The notes beneath the pieces are model-generated. The model was not told where the DNA came from. It saw only the letters and a list, made by a program, of their open reading frames with translations, and ran no database searches. The position numbers were made by a program, and so were the translations under genes. Of a stretch of 64,000 nt of DNA, positions 10,723-22,586 are shown in pieces (position 1 is the stretch's first letter; each line of letters opens with the position of its first letter). The DNA is from Tethya wilhelma (lineage: Eukaryota; Porifera; Demospongiae; Tethyida; Tethyidae): the NCBI GenBank assembly GCA_964030475.1, contig CAXIPT010000001.1:20746353-20810352 (forward strand). The letters are read 5' to 3'.

Positions 10723-12462
10723 NTTCAGATTCCAAATAACGCACACTTGTCTATCTGGAAAAGGGTCGTCAACTTGATTTCCAAAGTAGCTGATGAATTA
10801 TTAATGAGTATAGAAATGAATGGCTGCCATACGGAGAAGGCGCTTTTCGTCTTGTATCTAGCGACTCAGCTAGAGAGACGAATAACCGATACAAAAAGCA
10901 CGTGAAGACAAAGAAACCAAGTAAATTCGTTCAAGAATCAGCTTCTGAAAGTGAGCAGTCTTTGAGAAAAGTCTTGCCAACATAGAAGAATAAGAAGAAG
11001 ATGGAGAAAATCGGAGGTTTGGCATATTTTAGTTAAATACTTTAGCGATGGTTTTAGGCCATGTTTTTAGGCTCATTAGAAAGAGAATGAGCTAAAAAGT
11101 AGCTTTAGAAGCCTTATAGTGCCAAGCGCTCATTTTTTGCAGAGTTATTAGTGTGAATATTTGTATTGCGCTAATGGGCCATCTGTGCCATTCCTATGTA
11201 CCCAGTACTACCGTACTGGGAATATATATATATATATATAGACATACAAATCCCTCGTTGGATGTGCTTATGTGGGGCTCACTCATGCTCGCCCCAATAA
11301 ATTTACACTGACAAAAAGACCTGTACCATGTGTTTTCTATCGTTTGAGTGTAGTGAATTTGATGGAAAAATAACTCTCATTGTTGCCACCCAAAGAGGCA
11401 TATAACCCAGCAACCCAAATACATGTCGACATAGTCTGACACCAAAACAACAATTAGTGACAGACAGCAGGAATTTTGATTGATTGGTCAAGGGTCTGGA
11501 CTACTTTTGCTGCTGACTGGAGTCTGGCAGTCACTCTTGGCAACTGTTGCACAGGACACTACTTCCCTGCTGGAAATTTTAAGGTAATATATGTCACAGT
11601 ATGTACAGTGTTCTTGTTGCTCATTTTTACCAATGTGTTATTCCTCCCTGTTGTGAGTTAAGGTTTCTGCAGGCCCTTCTGTTTCGGTGCAGTGGCTTGC
11701 TACTGGCTCCAGCTAGCTCTTACTCTGGACTGTTATCATTGTACTGTTATTGTTGTACTAGTTGGAGTGTGTTTTTTAGTTGGGTTTTTTCCTCAAACTA
11801 TTTTTTTCTTCACAGAGGTTTTTTTCTAGAGGAAATTTTTTCCCTGAGCATGCTGGGCCACATGCTCTAAAAACTTACTCCTCAGTTTGTTTTCTTTTTC
11901 GGCCCACTCCATGTTTCCTGTCATATTTTTTGTTCAGTTCAAATCAGTTGCAGTTTGTGTTTGTTGTTGTCTGGTCAGTTGTGTTTTGTCAGTCTAACTC
12001 TTTTTCTTTCCTTTTGCTGTCCTCACAACCTCGACTGTGCTGTTTGTGTGATTGCATGTGATGGGGTGCATGTGCAATCATGAGTTGGTTTAGATGAGAG
12101 CGGAATTTACATGCACATTTCAGTGCATGTAATTACAGCACACACCCCGTTCCCACCGTGGACTTTGATAGTGTCAGATTGTGTGACATGCACGGCTAAG
12201 AATATTGATCATAGTTTTATTTTACTGAGATGCATGGATTGTCCAAATTCACTGGTAGCTACCACGAATTCACTAATATGCTGCTACAATATTGCTATTT
12301 ATGACATTGTGAGATTGAGGTAAGATGTTCCAATTTAAATTTTCTTCAATCAGCTAGATATTCATCCTACTCCAGATCAAAACCTGCAAGTTGAAACAGA
12401 ATGATTGTTATATATAGTTAGTACTAAAAGAACCCAATTATTACAATAGCTACATGCAGTAG

Positions 12463-12634
12463 AACCTCCTATTGTGGACAATTATTGGTTCCCAAAATTC
12501 CAATTCCCTAGGATTGCAAACAGAACCTCTGAGAAGAGGACAACCTCTTCACATAGGACAAACAAGCTGAATTTACTTTAGGGACATTTATATTGTCCCC
12601 AAAGTTTCCTTTTTTCAGAGGTTTGAGTGTATAG
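12463..12634. mobile_element. MITE-like element
   Basis: It starts TACATGCAGTAGAACCTCC and ends near TTTTCAGAGGTTTGAGTGTA, whose complement gives TACACTCAAACCTCTG. These make imperfect terminal inverted repeats. The interior has AGGACA-type motifs and no ORF. Confidence 0.4.
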
Positions 12635-12679
12635 GCCAGGACAGGCTTCATAAGCTAAAAAACTAGCAAATTATTCACA

Positions 12680-12752
12680 GCTGCTTTCCCAGGCTCCTCC
12701 TAGCTCCTTCACTATGGAAACATTAGCAAAAAGGAATCTGGGAACGAGCTAA
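12680..12752. repeat. Short hairpin repeat (CCCAGGC family)
   Basis: TTTCCCAGGCTCC on the left and GGAATCTGGGAACGAGCTA on the right form an inverted repeat. Similar hairpins occur at 28985-29066 and 50792-50872. Confidence 0.45.
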
Positions 12753-13439
12753 CTCACATAATATTATGCACATGAGATAAACAAGCAATGTACAACATGA
12801 CCATCAAGAAAAAATTATCACTCTGTACGACTACTTTAACAGAAACTAACCTTTAACTGAGTTAACAGAAGCAGCCACAAACACAGATAGCTTGCTGACT
12901 ATATAGTCTGTGGCGTCTCACGGTATATGCTCACATCAACTGTACTGTGCACTAGAATAAAAAATAACCAAGTATGTATAAGTAAGCTTATATCAAAAGT
13001 TTTATGTGTTAATTAGACTCAATGACTAGAGATAATGACTTGTAGGCTTACATCACACCCTATAACAATGTAGTTTATAAAAGTTAGATTTGAAACTATC
13101 TCTTATTCTTATTGTTATAAGTCTACCTGCATTGAATAGTCATCACTCTGGATCTATATATTGGCATACACTAACACAGCCCAAAGAGCATGAGACAAAC
13201 ATTCTGGTCAGTGGTTTACAGAGAAATTAAATTTCTAACTGATCACATTATTTTTACACGTAGAAAAGGGATTCATTAAACTTTAAATGGCTATCCTTCT
13301 TTCCCTAGTGGCTAGTGTGTACAGCAAGAAACCAGCACAGATTTCCAGGTCCAAACTTTGCCTCTTGTTTCGGACTCAGTGAGCTCATTATAATCTTCAA
13401 TACAGTGATTAGACTCAGTGCATGTCTGACTGCATACTA

Positions 13440-15480
13440 TCAGTAGCGATTCCGGGTAATAATTTTTAAAGTATGCTAGATCTTGGTTGTCTTGATATTC
13501 TTTTTCTCCAGTAATTTCTGAGTAGAATGGCGTTTGTTCCATCAAAATTGGTTCTGTACATCTCGAGATACAGTGAACAGTGCATGCACAACTTGAAACA
13601 TTTTTTTTGCACACTTTAAATAGAAAGTGTGGTACTATTTCCGGTATAATGTTAAAGTCAGCTTAACTTGGGAATACCTTCACCAAAAATGATGGAAGTT
13701 GGACCAAAATCTTTCTCGAAGTATTAAGAATACTTTCACATAGTACAGAACTGACTCTGGTAAAGAGGACAAGAGATTCTAAATAACAAGTAATTTGCTA
13801 GCCTTAACACATCAGAGTCAGTTTCAGGCTATGTCAAGTTGATTAACTTTCTGCTTATATGGGAGTCTTCTTCAGTACTGCAATTGGATGAATTAACTGT
13901 TTTCCCAACCAAACACTTATGCCTGAATTGTATGCAGCTACATTGAAAACATGAAACTTTATTAAAAATGACTATAAATAAAAAACAAACTGAGAATATT
14001 ATTAAACCGTTATATTAAAAATCTCATCAATCAACAAATAATTTTCAAATCTCCTGCTATGAAGTCATCAAAAAGTTTATAAGTGTACACAGTATGCTCT
14101 TCATCATCATAAACGACATTGATCCATTCTGGAAATCCTGGTACTTGTGAAACCACCCTTCCATAATAATTATGTTACAAGTTTATCATTCTCACTAAAT
14201 GTTTGTTGAATACGCTTACCTACAAAGTTCACTTCTGACTCCATACCAGCTACTTCAGAGTCAAGTTTAGCTTTATCTTTGTTCTGTTGACCAGCCTGTA
14301 TTAGCTTTATTAGATTGTCTCGGAGCAAAGCTGAGTTGAAGTCCTGTGCCAAAAACTATACACACCTCTATCCAGTAGATATTTTTGCTGAAGTAAAGTC
14401 TTTCGCAATTTTGATTGGATTTTCAAGGCTTGACATTTTTTGGTTTTTGATTTAATTGGTTTTAGACCCATTTCAACATCTTGTACTCACCACAAGCCAT
14501 ACTGAATAAATGTCTTCAATTATTTTCTCTTTTTCTGCTAAAGCTCTTTGCTCTGCTGCTTCTTTTTCTCTTTGTTGTTTCTCCTATGCTTGGACTCGCA
14601 TCTGTGCAATTGATGCTAAGTGCTCTTGAAAGGTTTTTTTATGTACTGGTGCTAACTTTCTTGCTCTTTCCATCAGTTGTTTTACTTCTTTGTAGCCATC
14701 CACTTCACTGTTTTGTTGTTTGAAAAAAGAATATGTGCTTCCAAAGAAAGAAGAGTGGAATTAGGTTTTTCTCTCATTAGTCTATCAAGTTGAGCAAAGT
14801 CACGTTCACTTACAGTGTTTGTTTTCCTCACTGTAGTGGTTTCTAATCTCTTAGCTTCTGATGCAGAGGACTTCTGATCACTAAGAACACTTTAAACTAA
14901 TAATTCGAGTGACTTGAAGCATGAAAGGACCAATTGTTCTACTATAAAGGGTCCAGTGTTGATGGGGTAACTAATTCAACCCAAATGGAATCTTTGATTA
15001 TTTCAATCTCTGGAAAAGTAATATGCTCTCCACTCATGAAGCCTTCAGCATTTTTGAAATCCTTTAAATATTTGTACAGCCTTTCATAGCGTTTTTGCAC
15101 TTCCAAAATGTGAATATCCGATTCCAAAATTCTCCATAGCGGGGTAGTGATGAATTTATCAATGAGACCTAATGTTTTACATCCAGCCAGATACAGATCA
15201 TTATTTAGGTCTTTCAGGACTGCTTTTAGTAGTACCCCATATTTTTGTTAGAAAGTGTACCATATGTTTGCGTAAATAGTACACACGAGCCCCATTTGCA
15301 AAAATTACATTGAATCGATTTCCCTTGAAATGGTCTAAAGGGTTTGAATCAATGCCTTCCCTCTTCAAATGTGTGCTGAATGGTCAAGAGCGACCAGATT
15401 TCTCATCTCCCCTTTTCTCGAATGCCTTGCAAGCTGTTCGTATCAATCTAACTGTTCCTGATTCTGCAGACTCACGTGCC
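13440..15480 (-). pseudogene. Transposon-like gene, copy B, degenerate
   Basis: Homologous to exon 2 of copy A (about 1-1380) and continuing past the point where copy A leaves the window, so it supplies the C-terminus ending near 14035 (FDDFIAGDLKI). The frame is broken by several small indels: around 14345 (loss of the KKGTGQ segment), 14495, 14690 and 15230. It is therefore a pseudogene. The distal part 13440-14350 is inverted relative to copy C. Confidence 0.65.
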
Positions 15481-15489
15481 AGAGACATG

Positions 15490-16430
15490 GCAATGTGTCA
15501 AAATGCGTAAAAAATGCGTAGCAACAATTTTTTAAAAAAAAAATTGCTGTAGTTAAAACAGAGAATCGAAGCAAAAGATCAGGCCTTTGTGGCTGCTTTC
15601 TTACTAAAAAAGTGAAGCAAATGAACTAGTAAACTGCTGTTTTTGTATTCAAGATCCTGGTTTTGTAAAAGCGGTGCTTAAACGCCTTGCTGTACTTGTC
15701 CAAGAAGCTGCCAGAAAAGAACCCACCGAAGAGCAACTCTGCTTCGGGTAGTGAAGCTGAGGGTGTTTGACTGTACGTAGAAAAACTAAGTTCGGGTGTT
15801 TGAACTTCTTCGTGTACATGTAGAATACCAGTCAAACCGCTTGAAAACTAACTACCAGACAGAAGACAAAGTAGACAATTTTGACCTTTTCCACCGAAAA
15901 CAGTAGCTAGAACTACCTTGCAGGTTCACTTTCTTTTGCAAAATAGGCTAGTCTTCTCTCTCTAGCTACAGTATTCTTTCTCTCTTTACTTCCTGGGTAA
16001 TATTCCATATCACCCTGACCACTTCCTGGGTAATATCGATATCACCCTAGTCTACTAGAGATACAGTAGAGCACAATCGTTTGATGTGTGACCGCAATGA
16101 GTAATAAGATAGTAAGATTGACAAGGTACAATAATAACAAAAATTATTTGTACCGACGTTACAGCGAATCGGTTCTTCCTGGCTTCACGAATGGCATCTT
16201 CAACAACATGAGCTCTCCGGATATCAATGACTGTCCTTTCAGCATCAAACCAATCATCAGAGGTGGAAGGATACTTAAACTGGCATTGGAGTTGAAGATG
16301 GTTGATGCAGTCTTGAAGAGTTAGGCTGAGGTTGTGTGTATGTATCAATTCAGTGAAAGACATAGATAGAAAGATCATCCCTAGCCACTGATTCAACATC
16401 ACTGCCATATGTTTACACTGAAATCCATCT
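15490..16430. other. Interval with a possible gene relic
   Basis: No gene is supported. A minus-strand stretch at about 16150-16300 reads DDWFDAERTVIDIRRAHVVE followed by DAIREARKNRF. It looks like real protein sequence but I do not recognise it, and it is not embedded in convincing exons. Confidence 0.4.
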
Positions 16431-16439
16431 GGTTTGAGA

Positions 16440-16640
16440 TTGCATGCCAGTAGACCAATTTCAAAATTCAAAGCACCATTGAAAGTGCCCGTTTTCCTCG
16501 TTCTTTTGGTTGCTTTTCTAGCTTGCTACGCCTTACCAGTCAAAAGTTAGCTATTTTGTTCATACGAAAAGTATGGGTATGAATCTCATTATCTAACTTC
16601 CGGTGGCAAACTCAAACCAGATCAACTTTACTAATAAGCA
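16440..16640. repeat. Dispersed repeat, inverted partner of 29640-29860
   Basis: The reverse complement shares several blocks with 29640-29860, including the GACTAACTTTTGACTGGTAA, CATACTTTT and GCAACCAAAAG stretches. Confidence 0.55.
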
Positions 16641-16689
16641 AAGATATCTACATACCTTTTGCCATCTGAATGATCCTGGAGGGGTGAAC

Positions 16690-16800
16690 TGAAAACATGG
16701 CCTACTGGACTTTGGCCTTTGGCCTTTGGCCTATGGCCTTATCTTGTATGGCTTTATGGCCGTATACGTGGCTTTATGGCCCTATCCATATAAGGCATTG
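16690..16800. repeat. Short degenerate tandem repeat
   Basis: Tandem TTTGGCC and GGCTTTATGGCC units upstream of the transposase-like gene at 16971. No function is visible. Confidence 0.5.
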
Positions 16801-16970
16801 TTCCATTTATCCGTACAGTACTGCATCAGCTCAGCCACGTGGCAATGAGTGCATGCAGTCTCTCTGATCGATCAGAGTCACCGTAGTCTAGAGCTGAGCT
16901 TAGTAGCTGCTGAGAGAAGCTTCAGTTAAGTTAGCCCCCCTGCTCTAGCTTGGTACGTGGTACAGTAGCC

Positions 16971-18791
16971 ATGTGTGCCACAAGAGAGTCAGGAGTGATA
17001 TGTTTGGATTCAGAGTCTGACTCCGATATCGATGACGATGATGAAGATGGTGCAAGACCCATCAGTTCCCCACTAAGCACATACCTGGAGAATGCTAGGT
17101 GAGTAGCGTTGTTATGAGCCTTCTAGAATTATGTTACCCAATGGTTGTTACTGATGATACTGTATTCTTTTTGTAGGATACGCAATGAGAGCAATTACAA
17201 GAGATTTCCAAGCTCTCCTGTTTCACCGCCCCCTAGTCCTGTCAAGCGAAGAAAGCGTTCTTATCTACAGAACACAACTCAACCAAGTACAACAGGCAGC
17301 ACCAGACAAAGAATTCGAAAGAACAAGAAGAAGAAGGTGCTACACTCAGCAGCGAAGCGTGAATTGACTGATGACGAGTAAGTCAGTACATATACAATGT
17401 ACCTGCACAGTGTATGTTTGATACATGTACATGTATGTATTTAGACAGTCACCTGTGACCTTGTAGTTGTAGTGTTGCTGGGCTGTTATCCTACTTTACA
17501 TGTCCATATAAGGTGGTGTACATACTGTGTACAGGAAATTGTGGTTAATGTACTTTCAAAACACACCATGCACTGTATGTAAAATCATTCTGTTGTAACA
17601 AGGTACACATTCCATTAGGTTTGAGGCAGTTCTTTGCGAGTTTGGATCCACTCCTGTGAACCCCATTGATCTGACAGAGATTGCTTCGTCTGATGAGTCT
17701 GATGGGTGTGATGATCATGATGAATTGCAGCACTCAAGGTAAATATGCAACATTTACCTAAATGGGTATAGAGTAACATAGGATATGGCCATTCCTGTGG
17801 AGTGTCATCCTAATTATTACATTTCTTGTTGCAGTTCATCATCATCAACTGATACTGATGTTGAGTATCTCAATGACGATCAGACAATGCCCATCTACTC
17901 ACGATACAACAAGCTTCGAACATCATCCCTGACAACAGTGACTGCTATTTTGGATTGCCCCAGTCACCTTGTGTGCTCGAATCATCCCACGCACATCAGC
18001 ATCAGTTGTGCCTTAGTGGTGGATACTTCCCACCTTCGAGATAGCAATGACATACTCTGTGATGATTGTGGGGCTTGGACCCAGACAAAGACAGCAACAA
18101 GTCATTTGCGATTAGAGTTCTATGGGGATGGTACGGTTAAGAGTGCAAGGGGTTGTAAACCGAATACCAAGAACTCGTACACACTCATTCGAAGGCATTA
18201 CACATGCAAGTCCTCTCCTGATTTATCCCGTCATATCTCTATCCTGAAAACCCCTCGCGGCAAGCCTGAAACCCATCAGTTTGTTCAGTACAGATTCTCT
18301 GGGGCCGAGCATCGTATTCAGGTGAAGTCACATGGCAACTCCAAGAAAAGCACTAAAGGGTATAAACGTACCTGTCCAAGCACACTGAATGATCTGAAGC
18401 AAGAACTACTGACACATCCTCCAAAACGTGCCATGTTCAAGGTAGAACAGAAGCGTGGAGGAATTGTGCATACCAAGTGTCAAGGTGATTTGCCTCGTAA
18501 TAGTGCCCAAGCATCTCGTCTCAAGTGCAAGAAAGCAACCACGACATTAGGCAATCCATCAAACGATCCCATACAAGCATTGGTTGTGAAGTTCAAGGAG
18601 CAGAGTGGGCAGCCAGACCAATTTGTGCAGTGCATACAGCTTGTTCCAGACCCGGTAGTTGTTCTTTTCAATGAAACTCAGCTCGCAGACATAGAACAGT
18701 TTTGTGCAAACGAAGGATCCTCTGAAACTAGTGTGTTAGGTGTAGATGTCACATTTAACCTTGGGCCCTTCTACGTCACAATCTGCACCTA
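16971..18791 (+). mobile_element. MULE-like transposase-like gene, four exons, 3' end cut
   Basis: Exons 16971-17098, 17177-17377, 17619-17738 and 17835-18791 join in phase. The N-terminal 150 residues are acidic and basic low complexity (DSDSDIDDDDED, RIRKNKKKKV, DESDGCDDHDE). The core contains YTLIRRHYTCKSSP, a region rich in Cys and His, and near its end TSVLGVDVTFNLGPFYVT. The VLGVDxTFNLG motif is the hallmark I recall from a large cnidarian/sponge transposase-like family, and its Asp could be the first catalytic residue. The frame stops at a single N (18792), after which unrelated sequence follows, so the remaining catalytic region is absent. Confidence 0.55.
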
Positions 18792-18939
18792 NAGCTGACA
18801 TATCAGTATGTACAAGTTCACCATGAGCCTGACAGGTTACAAGCTACGATTACGATCCTTTGTACTTTCTTGAGTGTGTTTTGTGATAATAAATTTTCTT
18901 GGTTTGTTTTTATCTTTCTACTTTCTTTTCCCAATGCAG

Positions 18940-19053
18940 TTGAAGGCATTAGGATTTCCTGAACACTTAGTGATCCAGGCCTACTTTGCGTGCGAAAAGA
19001 ATGAAGAATTGGCTGCAAATTTTTTGCTCCAACAAGACCCTATGGACGATTGA
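18940..19053 (+). CDS. RAD23-type UBA2 exon, isolated
   Basis: After a strong acceptor (CCCAATGCAG) the exon encodes a complete C-terminal UBA domain ([20 protein letters not shown], then [11 protein letters not shown] and TGA). This is the diagnostic end of RAD23, the proteasome shuttle and XPC partner that binds polyubiquitin through UBA domains. The sequence just upstream belongs to a different gene beyond a single N, so the preceding exons are missing here. It is closely similar to 20753-20869. Confidence 0.75.
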   Translation: MKALGFPEHLVIQAYFACEKNEELAANFLLQQDPMDD

Positions 19054-19355
19054 GAGATGTAGCTGTGTTTTGAAACGTTTGCTTCGTTCTTATATATGTC
19101 TTGTTCATGCACATACACACAGCAGTTCCTTGTATTATTGTATGTGTAAATAGTCTACCATAAATTATATAGTCCATAGCATGCTATAATAATGTGCTGT
19201 GTTGGTATCATTCTCTCTGTGATATTATTGCATTGTGTGGAGTGTGCAAAAATACCCATTTATTCGCGCTAAATTTATTATCGCGCGTGCTTTGATCACG
19301 TGGTTTGGGTCACTTTTCAACTCAACGACCCTTTTCCAAATCAACCTCTCTGGAG

Positions 19356-20869
19356 ATGGACCAAGATTTACCAGGAACAGAGGCTACTGAAGGAGCTCAG
19401 ATCGACTGTGGTGAGTTTGGTTTAATCACGGCAAAGCTTTTGTCCTTGATTCAAGCAATTTAGTGTTAGCTGGAGTGAATATTAGGTCACTGAATCAGTC
19501 AGTGTTTGTTCAAATTCAGTTTATGATCATCCTATTTTTAGTGCTTCATCCAGCAATCTAAACATAGGGGCTGAGTGATATATGGTGTTGTTACATGTGC
19601 ACATATACTGTCAAGGAAGAGTCTACTACCCTATCTCAAGAATACGGTGCCACCACTCAATTGAGTCAAGGTCATGTGACCAATAAGGAGTCAGGTGATA
19701 GTCATGTGCCTAGTGAAAGTCCGAACCAACCAGATGAAGAGTGGTCACACGAAAGGATGGAAGATGAGTCTGCTGTACCGGACAACCCTCTTGCCTTTCT
19801 ACGTGAGGAGATTCAATTTAAGATGCTGAAACAAGTGATTCGTGGAAATCCATGGATGTTGGATAAACTGTTACACCAGCTAGATGGCAACAATCCTCAG
19901 CTATACCAGGTAAGGACAACCAGATGACCAGATGTTGTATAATCTATATTATTATTATAATAATACATGTATCTATATGCGTTTAGTATGGTATCCTTGT
20001 CCCTATCCTCTCTCCCTTTTCCTAATACTATCCGATTTGAGTATCGTGTGTGCATGATAGTCCGCATTGAAACTTGCTAGGTATTGTAGCAGCCATAGCC
20101 AATGCTAAACAAGATTAGATACAAGTATAATAGATGGATGATTAAAATTGTATGCATTCCTCATTTTTCTCAATACCTCTATAGGTATTCTAAATCCTGA
20201 TGCTACCCGAAAAAACAAGTTTTCATTCTAAAGTCTTAAATTAATGGTATGAAATTAATGTCTGACTTTCCATTGTAGGAGCTCCAAAAGAATGAGCAAG
20301 ACTTCCGAGCTCTCCTCAACGAGCCATGTGACTCCGAGATCGAGAGTGGAGATCAGGAGGTGGAGGGGGGTCAGAGGGGTGTGTCCAAGGAGGGGGAACA
20401 CCTCGTCGTTAATGTGACCTCCGAGGAAAGAGACTCTATAAACAGAGTCAGTGAATTATTGATTGAAAATTTAACTTGCGTAAGCATTAATTGATCATCA
20501 TGAATCTTAACAATGTCCATGGATTATGCATAATTTGGGCTGGATTTATCGCTATGACTATAAAAAACATTACCTGCTTATTGATGGCTGTGGATAGCCT
20601 CGTAAACCAGGCCCACCCCTTGCACTTTTAGCAATAAGCATAGAGGGGGAGGCTTGGTTTACGAGGCTAATGTTTACACTTTGTACCATATAGATCAATG
20701 GTGTGATTAATGTGAACTGACTTTATTAACTTTATCATCTCTCTGTATATAGCTCATGGCAATGGGTATTCCTGAGGCCCAGGCAGTCCAGGCCTACTTT
20801 GCTTGCAACAAGAATGAGGAAGTGGCAGCTGAATTCTTACTGCAGCAAGACCCCATGGATAACACTTAG
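19356..20869 (+). CDS. RAD23-like protein lacking UBL and UBA1
   Basis: The clear exons are about 19613-19909, 20279-20479 and 20753-20869. They encode, in order, an acidic Ser/Gln-rich segment, an XPC-binding (STI1-like) domain ([20 protein letters not shown]), a linker, and a C-terminal UBA domain ending [10 protein letters not shown] and TAG. A candidate first exon begins at ATG 19356 ([15 protein letters not shown]). I could not fix its junction in phase, so the N-terminus is uncertain. RAD23 normally has UBL-UBA1-XPCB-UBA2; no UBL or UBA1 is visible between 19054 and 19613. It is either a truncated paralogue or has lost exons. The function in nucleotide excision repair or proteasome delivery is inferred from the retained domains. 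Confidence 0.7.
20595..20669. repeat. Short hairpin repeat (TAGCCTCGT type)
   Basis: TAGCCTCGTAAACCAGGCC at the left is mirrored by GGCTTGGTTTACGAGGCTA at the right across about 35 bp, inside the last intron of the RAD23-like gene. Confidence 0.65.
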
Positions 20870-21052
20870 ATTTTGAATCATTGTATAGTTACTTTTTATT
20901 CATAAACACAATAATTTTTGTAATTCTTATTATTTTTGCACTGTGTTAATCAGAACATTTTGACATTTTACTGTTCTCTTGAAAATGCCCATGGGCGTTT
21001 ATTCCAAGGATTTTTGACACCTTTTTTGACACAAGCTATTAATTTTAGCAAT

Positions 21053-21891
21053 ATGGAATCACTCACAAGCGTCAACTCTTCTATTGAGGTAAGTCTATAA
21101 TATACCCGCGCAACAGCTAGCTACAGAGTGATTGTATGAATGGTGCACTGCATAGCCTCACAAGTGACACAGTAAATTATTCACACAGTCAATAATTAAT
21201 TTTGTGCAATACATTATAAAATTTGTCCATTGAGGCATCATGCATAATTCACTAGTTCATGCTAGCTGGAATATTAAAATTTTATGCTGGGCCATTGACT
21301 ATAAGACTTAGTGTATTCTTCCAATAGACCCATCAAGCTTCCACCATTAAAGGAGGCCGAAAAGACAGCCTTCCACCTGAAGATGGCCGGGTCACTGAAG
21401 AAGAATTCCAAGAGTTCATCGAGGGAGCAGACCCTCTCCTAAACTACATTGAAGTCGACGAAGATCTCTACAAACTACAAGCTGAAACGAGCAACCCACT
21501 TTTGCGAGAATCAACTGTAACCCAGCAGGCCATCATCTACAAGAACACGTACCGTACAGAACCAACAAAGAAATTCTACCCTGACAAAGCGTCCAAGATC
21601 ATTGAGACAATCTTACAAGGTGAGCTAGAAGAGGCCGTTTACAGTTCAGAAATGTGCTCAAAGATGGCTTGTCGACTGAGCGACAAGATTAAGGACGAAA
21701 TTAAGGGGCAGTTGGATATCCCTCGTCACAAGTTGGTGTCGTTTGTGACAATCGGTCAGCTCCGCGACCAGGGAATGTTGGTGGGGAGCAGGTGTGCTTG
21801 GAACGAAAAGTTTGACAATTTTGCTTCTTCTACTTTCAAGAATAAGACACTGTTTGCAGTGGGTGTGATATTTGTGGCATACCTCGAGTAG
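21053..21891 (+). CDS. Tctex1-type dynein light chain
   Basis: Two exons, 21053-21088 and 21328-21891, join in phase to give about 199 residues. The first 80 residues are a hydrophilic extension (GGRKDSLPPEDGRVTEEEF). From about residue 85 there is a full Tctex-1 domain: TYRTEPTKKFYPDKASKIIE, an amphipathic helix with SSEMCSKMACRLSDKIKDEI, and the closing strand LFAVGVIFVAYLE. Tctex/DYNLT proteins dimerise and bind dynein intermediate chains; the extended DYNLT2/TCTEX1D types act in ciliary dyneins. The exact subfamily is not resolved. The gene is followed convergently by the lipase-GTPase gene. Confidence 0.85.
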
Positions 21892-22262
21892 AGAACATTC
21901 AGTCAACAAAGTCCAATAGTAGCACAGTTGTCGATCATGATTATGATTGTCCATTTTACACTCAGCAACAGAATCACTTTTGTTACTGTAACTGTAGCAC
22001 AAGTCAGACACAATGCATGCGCAAGTGCCCAACATTGCCAATCTTAATGTTTGTATGTAAAACCATAGCCTCTGCTATCTATGATAAAACTCCCATGTTG
22101 TCACCACCATGCTCAGCTTGTTTGTGAAAATACGAAAACTATAAGTAATCAATCAAACAACACAAGAGCACACACACAATATCACTGTAACACTACATCA
22201 CCACAAACTATAAACAAGGGTCACTCCATCCACCCATCCATCTTTGGATGATCGATGGGTCA

Positions 22263-22421
22263 TTATGACGATGACTTTGCTACAGAGGAGAGCTGGTCTC
22301 TAATTTTACCGAGTCCATCCAGCATGGTGTCCAGGGTCTCTCTCGAGAACTCCACGTTGATGCTCTTCACCTTAGGGATCTCATCTCGATGTTGAGGAGT
22401 GTCTTCAACCTGAGGGTGAAT

Positions 22422-22499
<78 letters not shown>

Positions 22500-22500
22500 N

Positions 22501-22586
<86 letters not shown>

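Larger units (their letters stand above)
10724..13389. other. Gene-poor interval
   Basis: No gene is supported. An open stretch at 10724-10905 (WKRVVNLISKVADELLMSIE) has no confident assignment. There is a (TA)n run near 11224-11240, pyrimidine-rich sequence at 11600-12060, and the MITE-like and hairpin repeats listed separately. Confidence 0.5.

Noticed and set aside
10724..10905. Open frame with WKRVVNLISKVADELLMSIE, faintly like the N-terminus of a RAD9/HUS1 checkpoint clamp protein
   Set aside because: The resemblance is short, the frame does not continue into the expected following strand, and the segment starts at a single-N join.
16055..16471. Minus-strand frame of 138 codons with DAIREARKNRF
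   Set aside because: Part of it looks protein-like, but it has no consistent start, splice structure or recognised family.
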